Source of the DNA: Gammaproteobacteria bacterium
GTDB lineage: Bacteria > Pseudomonadota > Gammaproteobacteria > Steroidobacterales > Woeseiaceae
Direction of reading: 5' to 3'
NCBI GenBank assembly: GCA_024640305.1
Contig: JAHEFG010000046.1
Location: forward strand, 1-64,000
Length of the DNA stretch: 64,000 nucleotides
Part shown: piece after piece, positions 56,604-64,000 of the stretch
Position numbering within the stretch: position 1 is the first letter of the stretch
How the letters are laid out: every line of letters begins with the position of its first letter
Notes under the pieces: generated by a model
Databases searched by the model: none
Seen by the model: only the letters and a program-made list of their open reading frames with translations
What the model was told of the DNA's origin: nothing
Translations under genes and position numbers: made by a program

Positions 56604-57296
56604 ATGGGCCAAAAAGTACATCCAATAGGCATTCGCCTCGGCATCGTCAAGGACTGGACGTCCAAGTGGTATGCCGATACGAAAATGTTCCCCGAATACG
56701 TGCGGCAGGATCATCTTTTGAGATCTTTTGTTAAGAAGAAGCTCAAAGAGGCATCAGTTAGCAAAATTGCGATTGAGCGACCTTCGAAAAAGGTCAATAT
56801 CACGATCCACACAGCACGCCCGGGCATTGTCATCGGCAAGAAAGGCGAGGACATCGAGAAACTTCGGTCCGAGGTCGCCCAAATGGTTGGTATGCGAGTG
56901 AGTGACGTGCGCATCAACATCGCAGAAGTGCGTAAGCCAGAGTTGGATGCACAGCTTGTAGCTGAGGGCATTGCCCAGCAACTAGAGCGTCGCGTGATGT
57001 TTCGACGTGCGATGAAGCGCGCAGTAACGAACACGATGCGAGTCGGTGCCGGTGGTATCAAGGTTAAGGTCGGTGGCCGCCTGAATGGCGCTGAAATTGC
57101 ACGATCAGAGTGGTATCGCGAAGGTCGTGTGCCGCTGCATACATTGCGCGCAGATATCGACTATGGGTTCGCCGAGGCCAATACAACATATGGCGTCATC
57201 GGTGTAAAAGTTTGGATTTTCAAGGGCGAGATTTTCGAGAAGCCCGAAGCAGCAGCGGCAGAACCCGCTGAAGCAGCAGCAGGCGCGCGTTCTTAA
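56604..57296 (+). CDS. rpsC: Ribosomal protein S3
   Basis: This 230-residue 30S protein lies at the mRNA entry and has helicase activity with S4. The N-terminus [18 protein letters not shown] and the KH domain ([19 protein letters not shown], residues about 73-91) are present. The C-terminus ends in a low-complexity Ala/Glu/Pro tail ([15 protein letters not shown]). It begins 5 bp after rplV. Confidence 0.99.
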   Translation: MGQKVHPIGIRLGIVKDWTSKWYADTKMFPEYVRQDHLLRSFVKKKLKEASVSKIAIERPSKKVNITIHTARPGIVIGKKGEDIEKLRSEVAQMVGMRVSDVRINIAEVRKPELDAQLVAEGIAQQLERRVMFRRAMKRAVTNTMRVGAGGIKVKVGGRLNGAEIARSEWYREGRVPLHTLRADIDYGFAEANTTYGVIGVKVWIFKGEIFEKPEAAAAEPAEAAAGARS

Positions 57297-57322
57297 AGAG
57301 CCGCGTTTTCTGGGGATAAGAG

Positions 57323-57736
57323 ATGTTACAGCCTAAACGAACAAAATTTCGCAAACAGCATAAGGGTCGCAACCGTGGCCTGGCGCATCGTGGCAGTTCC
57401 GTGTCTTTTGGCACTTACGGCCTCAAGTCAACGGGCCGTGGTCGGATGACAGCGCGCCAGATTGAGGCCGCTCGTCGTGCGATGACGCGTCATATTAAAC
57501 GTGGCGGAAAGATCTGGATTCGTGTTTTCCCGGACAAGCCGATCACGAAGAAGCCTTTGGAAGTACGCCAGGGTAAGGGTAAGGGCAACGTTGAATACTG
57601 GGTTTGCCAGATTCAGCCCGGCCGCATGCTCTATGAGATGGAAGGTGTGACAGAAGAGATTGCGCGCGAAGCATTTGCCCTCGCGGCTGCCAAGCTGCCA
57701 TTCCCGACGGCATTTGTAACTCGGCAGGTGATGTGA
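57323..57736 (+). CDS. rplP: Ribosomal protein L16
   Basis: This 137-residue protein contacts A-site t[53 protein letters not shown] core (residues about 35-65) and [21 protein letters not shown] are conserved. The stop TGA overlaps rpmC by one base (TGATG). Confidence 0.99.
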   Translation: MLQPKRTKFRKQHKGRNRGLAHRGSSVSFGTYGLKSTGRGRMTARQIEAARRAMTRHIKRGGKIWIRVFPDKPITKKPLEVRQGKGKGNVEYWVCQIQPGRMLYEMEGVTEEIAREAFALAAAKLPFPTAFVTRQVM

Positions 57737-57939
57737 TGGAAGCTCAGGATCTCCGTAAAAAGTCGGTAGAGGAGCTCAACGAGGAACTCGTCGCTTTGCG
57801 ACGGGAGCAATTCAACCTGCGTATGCAGCAAGCGACGGGTGAGCTCACACAACATACGCAGCATCGCCGCGTGAGAAAGGATATTGCACGCGTGAAAACA
57901 GTATTAAACGAACTGCAGCGCGCTGCGGGTGATAGCTAA
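57736..57939 (+). CDS. rpmC: Ribosomal protein L29
   Basis: This 67-residue two-helix protein near the tunnel exit contains [20 protein letters not shown] and [14 protein letters not shown]. An in-frame GTG one codon upstream is less likely than the ATG at 57736. It overlaps both neighbours by one base. Confidence 0.97.
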   Translation: MEAQDLRKKSVEELNEELVALRREQFNLRMQQATGELTQHTQHRRVRKDIARVKTVLNELQRAAGDS

Positions 57940-58208
57940 TGACTGAAGAAAACAAAACAGAGCAGCGTACGATCGTTGGTCGTGTAGTCAGTGACAAGAT
58001 GGATAAGACCGTTTCGGTTGCCATCGAGCGACTGATCAAACACCCCATGTATGGAAAATACATCCGTCGTACGACAAAGGTGCTTGCGCATGACGCAAGT
58101 AATGAGTGCAAGCCAGGCGATCGCGTCGCGATTACCGAGTGCCGGCCGATTTCGAAGAATAAATCCTGGGCTGTCGTCAACATTGTTGAACGCGCTGCGG
58201 ATCGGTAA
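57939..58208 (+). CDS. rpsQ: Ribosomal protein S17
   Basis: This 89-residue OB-fold 30S protein contains [34 protein letters not shown] and [11 protein letters not shown]. It overlaps rpmC by one base (TAATG). This is the last gene of the S10 gene group. Confidence 0.98.
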   Translation: MTEENKTEQRTIVGRVVSDKMDKTVSVAIERLIKHPMYGKYIRRTTKVLAHDASNECKPGDRVAITECRPISKNKSWAVVNIVERAADR

Positions 58209-58226
58209 AGACTTAGGAACCTAGTC

Positions 58227-58595
58227 ATGATTCAGATGCAGACAGTTCTAGATGCGGCCGATAACTCTGGTGCACGCCGTGTGCAGTGCATCAAGGTGCT
58301 CGGTGGCTCGAAGCGTCGCTATGCGGGCGTTGGTGATGTCATCAAAGTGAGTGTTAAGGATGCTATACCGCGCGGCAAGGTAAAGAAGGGTGAGGTCTAC
58401 AACGCAGTTGTTGTCCGTACCCGCAAAGGTGTACGTCGTAAGGACGGGTCGTTGATTCGCTTCGATGGCAATGCGGCGGTTTTGCTGAATGCTCGCCTTG
58501 AGCCGATCGGTACTCGTATTTTTGGCCCGGTCACGCGCGAGCTGCGTACCAGCCAGTTTATGAAGATTATTTCGTTGGCACCCGAGGTTCTGTAA
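58227..58595 (+). CDS. rplN: Ribosomal protein L14
   Basis: This 122-residue protein forms an inter-subunit bridge with 16S helix 44. [20 protein letters not shown] and [19 protein letters not shown] are signatures. It is the first gene of the spc group, 18 bp after rpsQ, with no separate promoter visible. Confidence 0.99.
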   Translation: MIQMQTVLDAADNSGARRVQCIKVLGGSKRRYAGVGDVIKVSVKDAIPRGKVKKGEVYNAVVVRTRKGVRRKDGSLIRFDGNAAVLLNARLEPIGTRIFGPVTRELRTSQFMKIISLAPEVL

Positions 58596-58612
58596 GAACC
58601 CAACTGACAATA

Positions 58613-58636
58613 TGTAGGAGCGGCTTAAGCCGCGAA
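58613..58636 (+). repeat. REP-like palindrome between rplN and rplX
   Basis: TGTAGGAG (58613-58620) is followed by the palindrome GCGGCTTAAGCCGC (58620-58633) and GAA. The GTAGGAGC head plus GC palindrome is the layout of repetitive extragenic palindromes in Pseudomonas and Xanthomonadales-related bacteria. Only one copy is seen in this window. GGAG (58617-58620) is also the only Shine-Dalgarno candidate for rplX; it is 20 nt from the ATG linearly but about 7 nt if the hairpin folds. Confidence 0.65.
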
Positions 58637-58640
58637 TAAT

Positions 58641-58955
58641 ATGAACAAGATTAGAAAAGGCGACGAAGTCATCGTAAGAACCGGCAAAGACAAGGGCCGA
58701 CATGGCACTGTCTTGCAGGTATTTGATGATGGCCGCGTACTGGTAGAGGGCGTGAACCTTGCCAAGAAGCATACAAAGCCGAATCCGAACATCGGCGAGC
58801 AGGGTGGCATTCTCGATAAGGCAATGCCGCTCGATATTTCGAACATACTCGTGTTCAACCCGAAGACGAAAAAAGGCGAGCGCGTCGGTTTTCGTGTTGG
58901 AGACGACGGCAGCAAGGTTCGCGTTTTTCGAAACGGCGACGTTGTCGATATCTAG
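58641..58955 (+). CDS. rplX: Ribosomal protein L24
   Basis: This 104-residue KOW protein nucleates 50S assembly. KIRKGDEVIVRTGKDKGRHG, then VLVEGVNLAKKHTKPNP, are conserved. The start is separated from the only upstream GGAG by a REP-like hairpin. It is followed by rplE after 13 bp. Confidence 0.98.
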   Translation: MNKIRKGDEVIVRTGKDKGRHGTVLQVFDDGRVLVEGVNLAKKHTKPNPNIGEQGGILDKAMPLDISNILVFNPKTKKGERVGFRVGDDGSKVRVFRNGDVVDI

Positions 58956-58968
58956 GCTGGACTAAGAA

Positions 58969-59508
58969 ATGTCACGATTACAGGAAAAATATCAGAACGA
59001 CCTGGCTGCTGAAATCCAACAGAAGCTCGGCCTGAAGAACGCGATGGAAGTTCCACGCATCACCAAGATCACGCTGAATATGGGCGTTGGTGAGGCTGTT
59101 GCTGACAAGAAGGTTCTTGAGAACGCACGTGGCGACATGGAAAAGATCTCCGGTCAGCGACCAGTGATTCGCCTCTCTCGCAAATCAGTGGCGGGCTTCA
59201 AGATTCGTGATGGCATGCCTATCGGATGTAAGGTCACGCTGCGTCGCGAGCGTATGTATGAGTTTCTCGATCGACTCGTTAACATCGCGATCCCGCGTAT
59301 TCGCGACTTTCGCGGGTTGAACCCGAAATCGTTCGATCGCCAGGGAAATTACAGCCTGGGTGTCTCCGAGCAAATTATTTTCCCGGAGATCAACTACGAC
59401 GAGATTGACGCTATTCGCGGAATGGATATCACCATTACCACGACAGCGCGTAATGCAGCGGAAGGTAAGGCGCTTCTCGAAGCGTTCAACTTCCCATTCA
59501 AGAAATAA
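58969..59508 (+). CDS. rplE: Ribosomal protein L5
   Basis: This 179-residue 5S-rRNA-binding protein contains [40 protein letters not shown] and the C-terminal [20 protein letters not shown]. Length and residues agree with E. coli L5. Confidence 0.99.
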   Translation: MSRLQEKYQNDLAAEIQQKLGLKNAMEVPRITKITLNMGVGEAVADKKVLENARGDMEKISGQRPVIRLSRKSVAGFKIRDGMPIGCKVTLRRERMYEFLDRLVNIAIPRIRDFRGLNPKSFDRQGNYSLGVSEQIIFPEINYDEIDAIRGMDITITTTARNAAEGKALLEAFNFPFKK

Positions 59509-59562
59509 TCAGACACGTATTTTCACAGCTACGACTTTTGTAGATAACGAGCACAGATAAAC

Positions 59563-59868
59563 ATGGCCAAGAAATCGATGATTGAACGCGAACGCAAGCG
59601 CACGAAGTTAGTGGCGCGCCAAGCCGAAAAGCGCGCTGCGCTGAAGGCAATAGTTCGCAACATCAACAGCACGGATGACGAGCGGCAGCAAGCGCAGACG
59701 AAGCTGAACGCATTGCCACGCGATGGTAGTCCGACGCGTCAACGTAATCGTTGCGCTATCACCGGGCGCCCGCATGGTGTGTATCGAAAATTTGGTCTCG
59801 GTCGCAACAAGCTTAGGGAAGCTGCGATGAATGGCGAAATTCCAGGGCTCACCAAGGCCAGTTGGTAG
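59563..59868 (+). CDS. rpsN: Ribosomal protein S14 (zinc-independent, long form)
   Basis: This 101-residue protein is the C-minus type: no CxxC pairs occur. Conserved parts are [20 protein letters not shown] and [24 protein letters not shown]. The 54-bp gap after rplE is non-coding. Confidence 0.98.
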   Translation: MAKKSMIERERKRTKLVARQAEKRAALKAIVRNINSTDDERQQAQTKLNALPRDGSPTRQRNRCAITGRPHGVYRKFGLGRNKLREAAMNGEIPGLTKASW

Positions 59869-59881
59869 GCGGAGACAGAAC

Positions 59882-60277
59882 ATGAGTATGACAGACCCAA
59901 TCGCAGACATGCTGACCCGTATTCGTAACGGCCAGAAAGCTCGCATGGTGAGCGTTTCAATGCCGGCGTCGAAGGCGAAGGAAGCGGTTGCGCAGGTACT
60001 GAAAGATGAAGGCTACATCACGGGCTTTTCGAGTGGTGGTGAGGACGCGACCAAGTCCCTCAGTATTGAGCTGAAGTATTTCGAAGGGGCTCCGGTTATC
60101 GAGCGTATTCAGCGAGCAAGTCGACCGGGTCTTCGTATTTACCGTGGCAAGGAAGATTTGCCAAAAGTCCTCGGTGGACTCGGCGTTGCGATCGTTTCGA
60201 CATCCGCCGGCGTTATGAGTGACCGTAAGGCACGAGAAAAAGGTATTGGTGGTGAGGTTCTTTGCATCGTCTCCTGA
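59882..60277 (+). CDS. rpsH: Ribosomal protein S8
   Basis: This 131-residue 16S helix-21 binder is the spc operon autoregulator in E. coli. [16 protein letters not shown] and the C-terminal [23 protein letters not shown] are conserved. The ATG at 59882 matches the family; the frame is open 51 bp upstream inside rpsN. Confidence 0.98.
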   Translation: MSMTDPIADMLTRIRNGQKARMVSVSMPASKAKEAVAQVLKDEGYITGFSSGGEDATKSLSIELKYFEGAPVIERIQRASRPGLRIYRGKEDLPKVLGGLGVAIVSTSAGVMSDRKAREKGIGGEVLCIVS

Positions 60278-60309
60278 TGCTTTAGACCTTTCCTACTTGA
60301 GACAAGACT

Positions 60310-60843
60310 ATGTCCAGAATTGCAAAAGAACCTGTTGAGCTGCCGAAAGGCGTTGAGTTCAAACAAGACGGCAATGTTGTCACCGTGAAGGGTGGCAAAG
60401 GTTCGCTGTCGCTTGAACTTCACAATGAAGTACAGCTCAGTCAGGAAGAAAACACGCTTTCAGTTGCGGCGCGTTCCGGTTCACGTTTCGCAACGGCGAT
60501 GTCGGGAACAACGCGTGCATTGTTGGCAAATATGGTGCACGGCGTTAGCGAAGGTTTTGAACGCAAGCTTGAGCTGGTTGGTGTTGGTTATCGCGCACAG
60601 GCACAGGGTAATAAACTGAACCTGACGCTTGGCTTCTCTCATCCGGTGATCTATGAGGTGCCGGAGGGGGTAACTGTTGAAACGCCAAGCCAGACAGAGG
60701 TTGTTGTTGCAGGATCTGACAAACAGAAGGTTGGTCAGGTTGCATCCGAGATCCGTCGCTTCCGTCCACCGGAGCCCTACAAGGGCAAGGGCGTTCGTTA
60801 CTCAGATGAGCGTGTAGTGCGCAAAGAAGCGAAGAAGAAGTAG
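60310..60843 (+). CDS. rplF: Ribosomal protein L6
   Basis: This 177-residue protein has two similar alpha/beta domains near the factor-binding site. [37 protein letters not shown] and the C-terminal [21 protein letters not shown] are conserved. Confidence 0.99.
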   Translation: MSRIAKEPVELPKGVEFKQDGNVVTVKGGKGSLSLELHNEVQLSQEENTLSVAARSGSRFATAMSGTTRALLANMVHGVSEGFERKLELVGVGYRAQAQGNKLNLTLGFSHPVIYEVPEGVTVETPSQTEVVVAGSDKQKVGQVASEIRRFRPPEPYKGKGVRYSDERVVRKEAKKK

Positions 60844-60858
60844 TTTAGCGAGAAGATT

Positions 60859-61218
60859 ATGAAGCTCGACAAGAAACAAAATCGTCTGCGCCGTGCCCGC
60901 AAGGTACGCGCAAAGATATCGGAACTCGAAGTGAACCGCTTGAGTGTTCATCGTACGCCGCGCCACATTTATGCGCAGGTGATTGCTCCGGATGGCGGAA
61001 CGATACTGGTATCGGCATCTACGCTTGAGGCTGAGGTCCGTAAGGGCGTTAAGTCAGGTGGCAACATTGAGGCTGCTTCGATCGTTGGTGCGCGTATCGC
61101 CGAGAAGGCGAAGGCTGCAGGCATCGATACCGTTGCATTTGACCGATCAGGTTTTCGCTATCACGGACGCGTCAAGGCATTGGCCGATGCGGCACGTGAA
61201 GCTGGATTGAAGTTTTAA
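60859..61218 (+). CDS. rplR: Ribosomal protein L18
   Basis: This 119-residue 5S-rRNA-binding protein has a basic N-terminus ([19 protein letters not shown]), [20 protein letters not shown] and [20 protein letters not shown]. It lies 15 bp after rplF. Confidence 0.99.
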   Translation: MKLDKKQNRLRRARKVRAKISELEVNRLSVHRTPRHIYAQVIAPDGGTILVSASTLEAEVRKGVKSGGNIEAASIVGARIAEKAKAAGIDTVAFDRSGFRYHGRVKALADAAREAGLKF

Positions 61219-61227
61219 GGACCAATA

Positions 61228-61734
61228 ATGGCAAGAAACGAACAGACACAGTCGGGCGATGACTTCATCGAAAAACTGGTTACGGTTAATCGAGTGGCCA
61301 AGGTTGTAAAAGGTGGTCGCCAATTTGGTTTCACGGCGCTGACAGTAGTTGGTGACGGACAGGGCCAGGTTGGGTTCGGTTACGGCAAGGCTCGCGAAGT
61401 ACCCATCGCTATTCAAAAAGCGATGCAAAGCGCGAGAAAGAACATGATTGCTGTAAACCTGAATAACGACACGTTGCAGTACGCGAAGAAGGGCCGTCAC
61501 GGCGCAACAAACGTTTACATGCAGCCCGCATCAGAAGGTACTGGCGTTATTGCCGGTGGTGCGATGCGCGCTGTATTTGAGTGTGCCGGCGTTCGAAATG
61601 TTCTGGCCAAGAGCTACGGCTCTCGCAACCCGATAAACGTTGTTCGCGCGACGATCAAAGCACTGTCCGAGATTCACTCTCCGCAGTCGATTGCAGCAAA
61701 GCGCGGCAAGAAAGTTAAGGAGATCGTGGCTTAG
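61228..61734 (+). CDS. rpsE: Ribosomal protein S5
   Basis: This 168-residue 30S protein contributes to fidelity and mRNA entry. The S5 N-terminal domain has [20 protein letters not shown] and [23 protein letters not shown]; the C-terminal fold has [20 protein letters not shown]. It starts 9 bp after rplR. Confidence 0.99.
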   Translation: MARNEQTQSGDDFIEKLVTVNRVAKVVKGGRQFGFTALTVVGDGQGQVGFGYGKAREVPIAIQKAMQSARKNMIAVNLNNDTLQYAKKGRHGATNVYMQPASEGTGVIAGGAMRAVFECAGVRNVLAKSYGSRNPINVVRATIKALSEIHSPQSIAAKRGKKVKEIVA

Positions 61735-61771
61735 CCGCGGTCGTAACAAAGAGATATCAGAGACTTAGATC

Positions 61772-61960
61772 ATGGCTAAGGCAAAAGAATTAAAGGTCAC
61801 GCTGGTCAAAAGCAAGTTCGGTCGACTTAAGAGTCACCGCGCATGCGTTGCCGGGCTCGGTCTGCGAAAGATCCATCAGACTGTGACTGTGGTAGATACG
61901 CCTGAGAATCGCGGCATGATCAATCGTATCTCGTACCTGGTATCGGTAGAGGAAGCCTGA
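61772..61960 (+). CDS. rpmD: Ribosomal protein L30
   Basis: This 62-residue small alpha/beta protein has [20 protein letters not shown] and [20 protein letters not shown]. The stop is one base before rplO. Confidence 0.98.
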   Translation: MAKAKELKVTLVKSKFGRLKSHRACVAGLGLRKIHQTVTVVDTPENRGMINRISYLVSVEEA

Positions 61961-61961
61961 C

Positions 61962-62396
61962 ATGCGTCTTAATGATCTGTCACCCGGCAAGGGTGCAAAA
62001 AAAGTTGGTAAGCGCCTCGGGCGAGGCCATTCTGCAGGCCAGGGTAAGACCAGTGGGCGAGGCCAGAAGGGCCAGCACGCACGCTCTGGCGGATACCACA
62101 AGGTTGGCTTCGAGGGCGGCCAGATGCCGCTGCAGCGTCGCTTACCGAAGGTTGGTTTTAACTCCCGCATGGCGCGTCTGACGGCGGAGCTGCGTTTGCA
62201 CGAGCTGACCATTCCAACAGCAGACGTTGTGGACATCGAGGTCTTGAAGGCGGCCAACCTGGTCCCGGCCTTCGTCACCAAGGTTAAAGTCATAAAGTCT
62301 GGAAAAATTGAAAAAGCAGTGAAGCTCAAGGGCCTCGCTGTAACGAAAGGTGCCCGCGAAGCCATTGAAAAGGCTGGCGGGAGCATTGAAGACTAA
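61962..62396 (+). CDS. rplO: Ribosomal protein L15
   Basis: This 144-residue protein has an extended Gly/Lys-rich N-terminal arm ([20 protein letters not shown], then [20 protein letters not shown]) reaching into the 50S core, and a globular C-terminus. It starts one base after rpmD. Confidence 0.99.
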   Translation: MRLNDLSPGKGAKKVGKRLGRGHSAGQGKTSGRGQKGQHARSGGYHKVGFEGGQMPLQRRLPKVGFNSRMARLTAELRLHELTIPTADVVDIEVLKAANLVPAFVTKVKVIKSGKIEKAVKLKGLAVTKGAREAIEKAGGSIED

Positions 62397-62416
62397 GGTT
62401 TTTAACGAGAACTGAC

Positions 62417-63778
62417 GTGGCAAAGAAGCCCCAACAAAATCCGGCGGATATAGCGAAAGCGGCAAGCAAAATGGGCGAACTGAAGGTTCGTATCCTGTTT
62501 CTTGTCGGCGCGTTGATCGTGTTCCGCGCTGGTACCTACATTCCGGTACCGGGTGTGGATCCTGTGGCGCTCGCAGATTTCTTCGAGCAACAGGCGGGCG
62601 GGTTGCTGGGAATGGTGAATCTGTTCTCGGGTGGTGCACTGTCACGATTCGGCATCTTTGCGATGGGCATAATGCCGTACATTTCTTCGTCAATTATTAT
62701 GCAGATGGCGAGTCATATTCTGCCGAGCCTGCAGCAGCTGCGTAAGGAAGGCGAGCAGGGTCGACGCCAGATCGTGAAGTACACGCGTTATGGCACGGTC
62801 GCGCTGGCGAGCTTCCAGTCTGTCGCGGCAGCTTCCTGGCTGCAGGGGCAAACGGGTCTGGTTGTTAACCCGGGTCCGGCGTTCCTGGTAACCGCATGTA
62901 TTACGCTCGTTACAGGCACGATCTTCCTGATGTGGCTTGGCGAACAGATCACGGAGCGCGGTATTGGCAACGGCATCTCGATGATCATTCTGGCAGGTAT
63001 TGTTGCGGGTATGCCCGCGGCCATCGCAGGCACGGCAGCGCTCGTACGCAATGGTGAAATGTCACCAGCAACGGCAATACTGATGCTGGTTGGCGCAGTT
63101 GCCGCGATCGTCTTCGTCGTCTACATGGAGCGCGCGCAGCGGCGCATCACTGTGAACTATGCGAGGCGGCAACAGGGCCGCAAGATGTATCAGGCGCAAA
63201 GTACGCATCTGCCATTCAAGATCAACATGTCCGGTGTTATTCCGCCGATTTTCGCCTCCAGTATCCTGATGTTCCCGGCTACGATCGCACAGTTCTTCGG
63301 GCAGGCAGCTGAGCCGAATGCAGTGCAAAGTGCGCTGCAGACTATCGGTGCGAACCTCGGCCCTGGTCAGCCCATATACGTATTGTTGTATGCGGCCATG
63401 ATCATTTTCTTCTGCTTCTTCTATACCGCCTTGATGTTTAATTCGAATGACACGGCGGATAACCTGAAGCGATCGGGCGCTTTCGTCCCGGGTATACGGC
63501 CCGGAGCGCATACGGCCGAATACATTGACAAGGTACTGACGCGGCTGACGTTCTGGGGTGCACTTTACATCGCGGGCGTTTGTTTGTTGCCGGAAATGGT
63601 ACGGATGTTCTATCCGAGCATGCCGTTTAGTTTCGGTGGCACGTCACTATTAATTCTCGTCGTCGTAACGATGGACTTCATGTCGCAGATGCAAGCGCAC
63701 GCGATGAGTCATCAGTACGAGGGCATGATGCAAAAAGCCAACCTGCGCAACTACGGCAAGGGTGGACAAGTTCGCTGA
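62417..63778 (+). CDS. secY: Preprotein translocase subunit SecY
   Basis: This 453-residue channel subunit has ten transmembrane helices. SecY signatures are [23 protein letters not shown] (plug and TM2 region), [17 protein letters not shown] and the C5 cytosolic loop with [20 protein letters not shown] before helix 9. It begins with GTG and needs SecE, encoded 26 kb upstream. Its place after rplO is standard for the spc operon. Confidence 0.99.
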   Translation: MAKKPQQNPADIAKAASKMGELKVRILFLVGALIVFRAGTYIPVPGVDPVALADFFEQQAGGLLGMVNLFSGGALSRFGIFAMGIMPYISSSIIMQMASHILPSLQQLRKEGEQGRRQIVKYTRYGTVALASFQSVAAASWLQGQTGLVVNPGPAFLVTACITLVTGTIFLMWLGEQITERGIGNGISMIILAGIVAGMPAAIAGTAALVRNGEMSPATAILMLVGAVAAIVFVVYMERAQRRITVNYARRQQGRKMYQAQSTHLPFKINMSGVIPPIFASSILMFPATIAQFFGQAAEPNAVQSALQTIGANLGPGQPIYVLLYAAMIIFFCFFYTALMFNSNDTADNLKRSGAFVPGIRPGAHTAEYIDKVLTRLTFWGALYIAGVCLLPEMVRMFYPSMPFSFGGTSLLILVVVTMDFMSQMQAHAMSHQYEGMMQKANLRNYGKGGQVR

Positions 63779-63804
63779 TCTGATCAGCGAATTAGGAGAG
63801 ATTT

Positions 63805-63918
63805 ATGAAAGTAAGAGCATCAGTTAAGAAAATCTGCAGAAATTGCAAAATCGTTCGCCGTAAAGGTGTTGTGCGAGTGATCTGCACCGACGCACGGCAT
63901 AAGCAACGCCAGGGTTAA
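63805..63918 (+). CDS. rpmJ: Ribosomal protein L36
   Basis: This 37-residue zinc-ribbon protein reads [20 protein letters not shown] and ends in RHKQRQG. Three Cys and one His (Cys11, Cys14, Cys27 and His32) form the zinc site of the C-plus type. TAGGAGAG precedes the ATG. It follows secY by 26 bp. Confidence 0.97.
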   Translation: MKVRASVKKICRNCKIVRRKGVVRVICTDARHKQRQG

Positions 63919-63966
63919 TGGAGAGGGGCGTCGCATGTGCGGCAAAGCCTAAAACGAGGAAATAGA

Positions 63967-64000
63967 GTGGCACGTATAGCAGGCATAAACATACCGCTGA
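63967..64000 (+). CDS. rpsM: Ribosomal protein S13, first codons only
   Basis: The GTG-initiated frame MARIAGINIPL matches the S13 N-terminus and runs off the window end. It is the expected first gene of the alpha (rpsM-rpsK-rpsD-rpoA-rplQ) group. Confidence 0.93.
   Translation, partial: MARIAGINIPL

Overview
The window reads as a chromosome segment of a free-living, probably marine or sediment, gammaproteobacterium with moderate GC content. The evidence is the gene order of the tuf-secE-nusG-rplKAJL-rpoBC, str, S10 and spc clusters, the 23S/5S rRNA sequences, an OxyR-type LysR regulator, CmoA/CmoB tRNA wobble modification and a three-helix SecE. It is not an enteric. A deep lineage near Chromatiales/Xanthomonadales (Woeseia-like) would fit, but that is inference. 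There is no transposase, integrase, prophage or CRISPR array.

Layout. 1-1.27 kb: the 3' end of a 23S rRNA, then 5S rRNA and a strong terminator. 1.3-11 kb: mscL, a YegP-type protein, an alpha/beta hydrolase, a Nu-class-like glutathione transferase, two guanidino-group hydrolases of the pentein fold flanking an SPFH protein, an M61 peptidase, a DMT exporter and a lipid-kinase-like protein. 11-14.1 kb: plsY-birA-coaX-SPOR, a tightly overlapping operon that ends at tRNA-Thr(TGT). 14.1-34.3 kb: about 20 kb of mixed accessory genes (TerB, UPF0016, zinc ribbon, secreted proteins and lipoproteins, OxyR with a peroxiredoxin-glutaredoxin fusion, gabD, Ada-AlkA plus Ogt, an SLC13 transporter, a GbsR regulator, cmoAB, a VanY-like peptidase). 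34.4-64 kb: tRNA-Tyr/Gly/Thr-tuf-tRNA-Trp-secE-nusG-rplKAJL-rpoBC, then rpsL-rpsG-fusA-tuf-rpsJ, then the S10 and spc ribosomal protein genes through secY, rpmJ and the first codons of rpsM.

How the parts work together. The right half makes the core transcription and translation machinery: RNA polymerase beta and beta', NusG, both elongation factors, most ribosomal proteins and the SecY/SecE translocon. The left half adds envelope lipid synthesis (PlsY), cofactor activation (BirA, CoaX), osmotic safety (MscL) and stress defence (OxyR/Prx-Grx, Ada-AlkA/Ogt).

No clearly new multi-gene system stands out. The most interesting signals are architectural. A 20-kb block separates tRNA-Thr from the rest of a tRNA-tuf array that is usually compact. 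The two tuf copies are identical from the start codon to 13 bases before the end. A consensus promoter and long structured leader sit between rpsJ and rplC rather than before rpsJ. A REP-like palindrome lies inside the spc operon and may set the rplX ribosome-binding-site spacing. An intrinsic-terminator hairpin is embedded in the signal-sequence codons of a cupin-like lipoprotein. The start codon of ada-alkA lies at the edge of a 10-bp inverted repeat.
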